From a bacterium (GTDB lineage Bacteria > Zhuqueibacterota > Zhuqueibacteria > Residuimicrobiales > Krinioviventaceae), in NCBI GenBank assembly GCA_024278645.1, contig JAJRST010000114.1, positions 1 to 10,220 on the forward strand: 10,220 bases of DNA, in the 5' to 3' direction. The notes beneath the pieces are model-generated. The model searched no databases. It was given only the letters and a program-made list of their open reading frames with translations, and was not told the origin of the DNA. Both the position numbers and the translations under genes were made by a program. This document shows, piece by piece, positions 7,556 through 10,220 of the stretch (position 1 is the first letter of the stretch; every line of letters starts with the position of its first letter).

Positions 7556-7584
7556 TTTATATAAAGCAACATGCAGGCTTTAAA
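7556..7584 (-). promoter_or_regulatory. Candidate sigma70-type promoter for the COG1579-rnpB-recJ-ilvE-nusB unit
   Basis: On the minus strand, TTTAAA (7579-7584) and TATAAA (7556-7561) are separated by 17 bp. That is 4 of 6 and 5 of 6 matches to the -35 and -10 consensus. The predicted start, near 7549, falls at the edge of the 28-bp inverted repeat. AT-rich DNA gives such matches by chance, so this is a candidate only. Confidence 0.35.
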
Positions 7585-7808
7585 CTATTGAAATAATGGC
7601 AATCCTTTTGGAATCGTCTGTTCACCCTTACCTATTGCTTTTTTTTGTCATTCAATTGCACCTTTTTGAAACCAGTGAAAGTAACGCAAAATACTCTTAA
7701 AATCAAGCAAAAAAATGTCATCAATAATCAGATTAAAGGGTGCACGCTCGTGTGGCCTGTAAAACAGGTCGAATGGCGCGGCAATGTGTTTGCTTTTAGC
7801 ATCTGTTT

Positions 7809-8954
7809 CTAATTCCCATAGCAATAGGCGTCGTCTTTCAGAATCCTTTTACTCCTGCCCGCGGCGTCCACCAAATCAATGGAGGCAATGCTGATTTTAC
7901 TCTGCATCATCGGCGAGTAAATGCGGTCGATGTGCACCACGGCGGACGGCGAGGAAAATTTATCCGGGCCGGTGTCGCCGCCGAAATGGTCGCTGCGTCC
8001 AAAGGCGATGTGAAAGGCAAGCTTTTCGTCCAGCAAAATTTCGTCAATGGGCTGCAGGCCGAAATCGGAGAGAATGCCGAATCCCAGTTCGGCCATGTTG
8101 CCGTAGGCCGGCTCGCGGGCCAGCCAGGCCGCCTGTTTTTCGCTCTCTTTTCCCGCGCTCAACACGGCGACGGCGCGGTTGTTTGCGATCCTGAACAGGA
8201 CGATTTCATCGCCAAACTGCACCGGCAGCGTGCCGCCGGTTTTGCTGGGTTCGCCTTTTTCGCCTTCGTAGGGGACGATGTAGGTTTCGCCGCTGGGCAG
8301 GTTGCCTGCCGTGCCGGGTTCGGGGAAACGGCCGCCGCTGGCGTGCGATTGACGCCAGCGCAGATCAAAAAAGACCTGATAGCGATCCCGCCCGTTCACC
8401 ACAAAGTGCACTTTTGCGGCTTTGGCGTCGTCGAGCAACTTTTTCACTTGTTGACAGCGTTCGTTGACGATGTTATAATCGATGCGCAGGGCGGGAATCA
8501 TTTTCGGCGAAAAGCCCGGCATGGTGGCCGCGCGAAAGCCGTACTTTTTCGCCGCCACTTTCAGCGGCGCCGTGGTTGAAAACTGCGTCGGCGCCAGAAA
8601 GAGCTGGTGCGCGGCAAAGATTTTCGCAAACGGCGTTTTTTCCCCGTCCAGGTCGGCGCTCACATCCGGCGGCCGGCGGTCGAGAACGACGCCGTGCTGC
8701 GGCAAATCGGCGTTGTTCGAGTCCACGCTGGGGTAGGCGATGAGACGCACCGCCTCGAGGCCGAGGGCCTGCCGTCCCTGCTCAAGCTCGATGCGCCAGG
8801 CCCAGGCCAGCTCCCGTCGCTCGCGCCAGTTGGCCGTGTCCGATTCGGCGGCGTTGGGGATGTCCAGCAGCAGGCCCAGGGCTTTGTCCTGCGGCAGTTT
8901 GGGGAAAACGGATTTTATCATTTGGACGAGTTCGCTGCGCGTCAAGTGATTCAT
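7809..8954 (-). CDS. M29-like metallo-aminopeptidase (aminopeptidase T-related)
   Basis: The 381-residue protein is divergent, but its C-terminal half carries the dinuclear-metal pattern of peptidase family M29, whose members release N-terminal residues from peptides. The motifs are NLPSGETY (Glu223), GNMAELGFG (Glu289), LAFHIAFGRSDHFGG (His315) and VVHIDRIY (His341 and Asp343). The 66-residue spacing of the two Glu and the HxD pair match what I recall for Thermus AmpT (E250, E316, H345, H376, D378). No signal peptide or membrane segment is seen, so it is probably cytosolic. The start at 8954 has AGAGG with 5-nt spacing. The frame is open to 9011, but that part is the 10-bp tandem array translated. 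It stands alone between two terminators and ends in TAG, showing that TAG is a normal stop in this genome. Substrate is not predictable. Confidence 0.72.
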   Translation of the reverse strand: MNHLTRSELVQMIKSVFPKLPQDKALGLLLDIPNAAESDTANWRERRELAWAWRIELEQGRQALGLEAVRLIAYPSVDSNNADLPQHGVVLDRRPPDVSADLDGEKTPFAKIFAAHQLFLAPTQFSTTAPLKVAAKKYGFRAATMPGFSPKMIPALRIDYNIVNERCQQVKKLLDDAKAAKVHFVVNGRDRYQVFFDLRWRQSHASGGRFPEPGTAGNLPSGETYIVPYEGEKGEPSKTGGTLPVQFGDEIVLFRIANNRAVAVLSAGKESEKQAAWLAREPAYGNMAELGFGILSDFGLQPIDEILLDEKLAFHIAFGRSDHFGGDTGPDKFSSPSAVVHIDRIYSPMMQSKISIASIDLVDAAGRSKRILKDDAYCYGN

Positions 8955-8978
8955 GACAGCCTCTTTTTTAGTATTTGA

Positions 8979-9018
8979 CACGGAGGTGCACCGAGAAACA
9001 CAGAGGTTCACAGAGAGG
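8979..9018 (-). repeat. Four 10-bp tandem units upstream of the M29-like gene
   Basis: The plus strand reads CACGGAGGTG, CACCGAGAAA, CACAGAGGTT, CACAGAGAGG: four exact 10-bp units with the frame CAC-x-GAG-xxx. The array ends 24 bp before the ATG, so it lies in the 5' leader or on the promoter. One more unit, CACGGAGAAA, occurs inverted at 9113-9122. The 10-bp period places each unit on the same face of the helix. Function is unknown. Confidence 0.7.
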
Positions 9019-9130
9019 AAAGCCCATTAAATAGCATTTCCTTGAATGCTGTCTTTTAACAACATTGCGCCGATTCTGAATGTTTCATTTACACCGCCCC
9101 GTTCCGTTCGTTTTTCTCCGTGTTTTCTAT

Positions 9131-9170
9131 CTTGAATTATTCATAAATTCTTGCCTCCAAGTCTCTAAAA
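9131..9170 (-). repeat. Dispersed intergenic repeat, copy 3 (reverse orientation)
   Basis: On the minus strand it reads TTTTAGAGACTTGGAG, then GCAAGAATTTATGAATAATTC. The first block matches TTTTAGAACTTGGAG at 9250-9264 except for one extra base. The tail shares ATGAATAAT with copy 1 (2997-3005). It forms the left arm of a large inverted repeat with copy 2. Confidence 0.55.
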
Positions 9171-9195
9171 CTCGAACAAACATCAAGACAAGAGT

Positions 9196-9212
9196 CATTC
9201 AAACTTTGAATG
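9196..9212. promoter_or_regulatory. 17-bp perfect palindrome, possible operator
   Basis: CATTCAAA-C-TTTGAATG is a perfect 8+1+8 dyad in the middle of the inverted repeat formed by copies 2 and 3. The arms CATTCAA / TTGAATG nearly recur at 7530-7545 (CACTCAA-TA-TTGAATG), inside the hairpin before the COG1579 gene. It could be a protein-binding site or simply the tip of a structured element. Confidence 0.4.
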
Positions 9213-9242
9213 TTGCACGCCCTTCAAGTTACATGCCATTTT

Positions 9243-9297
9243 ATTGTTATTTTAGAACTTGGAGCCTTTGCGCCTTGGAGGCAAAAAAATTTTCAGG
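9243..9297 (+). repeat. Dispersed intergenic repeat, copy 2
   Basis: ATTGTTATTTTAGAA leads into three 8-mers, CTTGGAGC, CTTTGCGC and CTTGGAGG (9258-9281), then CAAAAAAATTTTCAGG. Relative to copy 3 it carries one extra 16-bp pair of 8-mers. Removing these restores a continuous match with copy 3, suggesting expansion by unit duplication. Confidence 0.55.
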
Positions 9298-9334
9298 TGA
9301 AAAAACAAATTGTTTGCATCAGTATATGATAAAA

Positions 9335-9360
9335 AAAGGCGACCACGGATGATCGCCTTT
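9335..9360 (-). terminator. Intrinsic terminator of hppA
   Basis: A perfect 8-bp stem (AAAGGCGA / TCGCCTTT) with a 10-nt loop lies 17 bp past the hppA stop. On the minus strand the stem runs into seven consecutive T (9331-9337), the classic Rho-independent form. Confidence 0.9.
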
Positions 9361-9377
9361 GTCAAAAAGAACAATTT

Positions 9378-10220
<843 letters not shown>

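Larger units (their letters stand above)
7473..7808. other. Intergenic region between the M29-like gene and the COG1579 gene
   Basis: This 336-bp stretch has no ORF of interest. From right to left it holds a small hairpin (7754-7770, 7-bp arms with one G-U pair, about 40 bp past the M29-like stop), an AT-rich segment, a promoter-like pair of boxes (7556-7584), the 28-bp inverted repeat with T-tract (7512-7551), and the Shine-Dalgarno for the TTG start. Confidence 0.7.
9019..9334. other. Repeat-rich intergenic region between hppA and the M29-like gene
   Basis: This AT-rich stretch of about 316 bp has no supported gene. It holds two oppositely oriented copies of the dispersed repeat (9131-9170 and 9243-9297), a 17-bp palindrome between them (9196-9212), one inverted CACGGAG unit (9113-9122) and a weaker dyad AGCATT-N6-AATGCT (about 9033-9050). 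The promoter of the M29-like gene should be here or in the adjacent array, but no clear -35/-10 pair is seen. Confidence 0.7.

Noticed and set aside
8955..9011. Longer start for the M29-like protein
   Set aside because: The extra 19 residues come from the 10-bp tandem array and spacer; the ATG at 8954 has a good ribosome-binding site.
8979..9018. CRISPR array
   Set aside because: The units are 10 bp with no spacers between them, and no cas gene is present.

Overview
All recognisable genes lie on the minus strand, and the sequence looks like bacterial chromosomal housekeeping DNA of moderate GC. SecA carries a Bacteroidota/Ignavibacteria-style helical insertion, and HppA has the motif of a K+-dependent pyrophosphatase. 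Together these suggest the wider FCB group (Bacteroidota, Ignavibacteria, Calditrichota or KSB1-like lineages). This placement is an inference from protein style, not from a marker search.

In transcription order (right to left) the window holds: the C-terminal part of a membrane pyrophosphatase (hppA, 9378-10220) ending at a strong terminator; a repeat-rich, AT-rich spacer (9019-9334); an M29-like metallo-aminopeptidase (7809-8954) with a 10-bp tandem array just upstream; a spacer with a promoter-like site and a 28-bp hairpin with a U-tract; then a compact cluster of COG1579 coiled-coil/zinc-ribbon protein (6753-7472), RNase P RNA rnpB (6367-6723), recJ (4609-6306), ilvE (3639-4574) and nusB (3155-3646). 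After a probable terminator and a 374-bp gap comes secA, which starts at 2780 and runs off the left edge.

The cluster mixes RNA processing (rnpB), DNA repair (recJ), branched-chain amino acid transamination (ilvE) and transcription antitermination (nusB). Tight spacing (8-bp ilvE/nusB overlap; gaps of 29, 34 and 60 bp) suggests one transcription unit rather than one pathway.

The most unusual object is SecA. After the normal NBD1 start (Walker A, Walker B) the preprotein cross-linking domain does not lead into NBD2. It becomes a very long region with about nine degenerate copies of the domain's own [LIF]-[TS]-E-x-G element, still unfinished at codon 926 where the window ends. The gene also has one in-frame TAG replacing a conserved Leu codon, with the frame open on both sides. 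A second theme is a dispersed intergenic repeat family: three copies in two spacers, two of them forming a large inverted repeat around a 17-bp palindrome.
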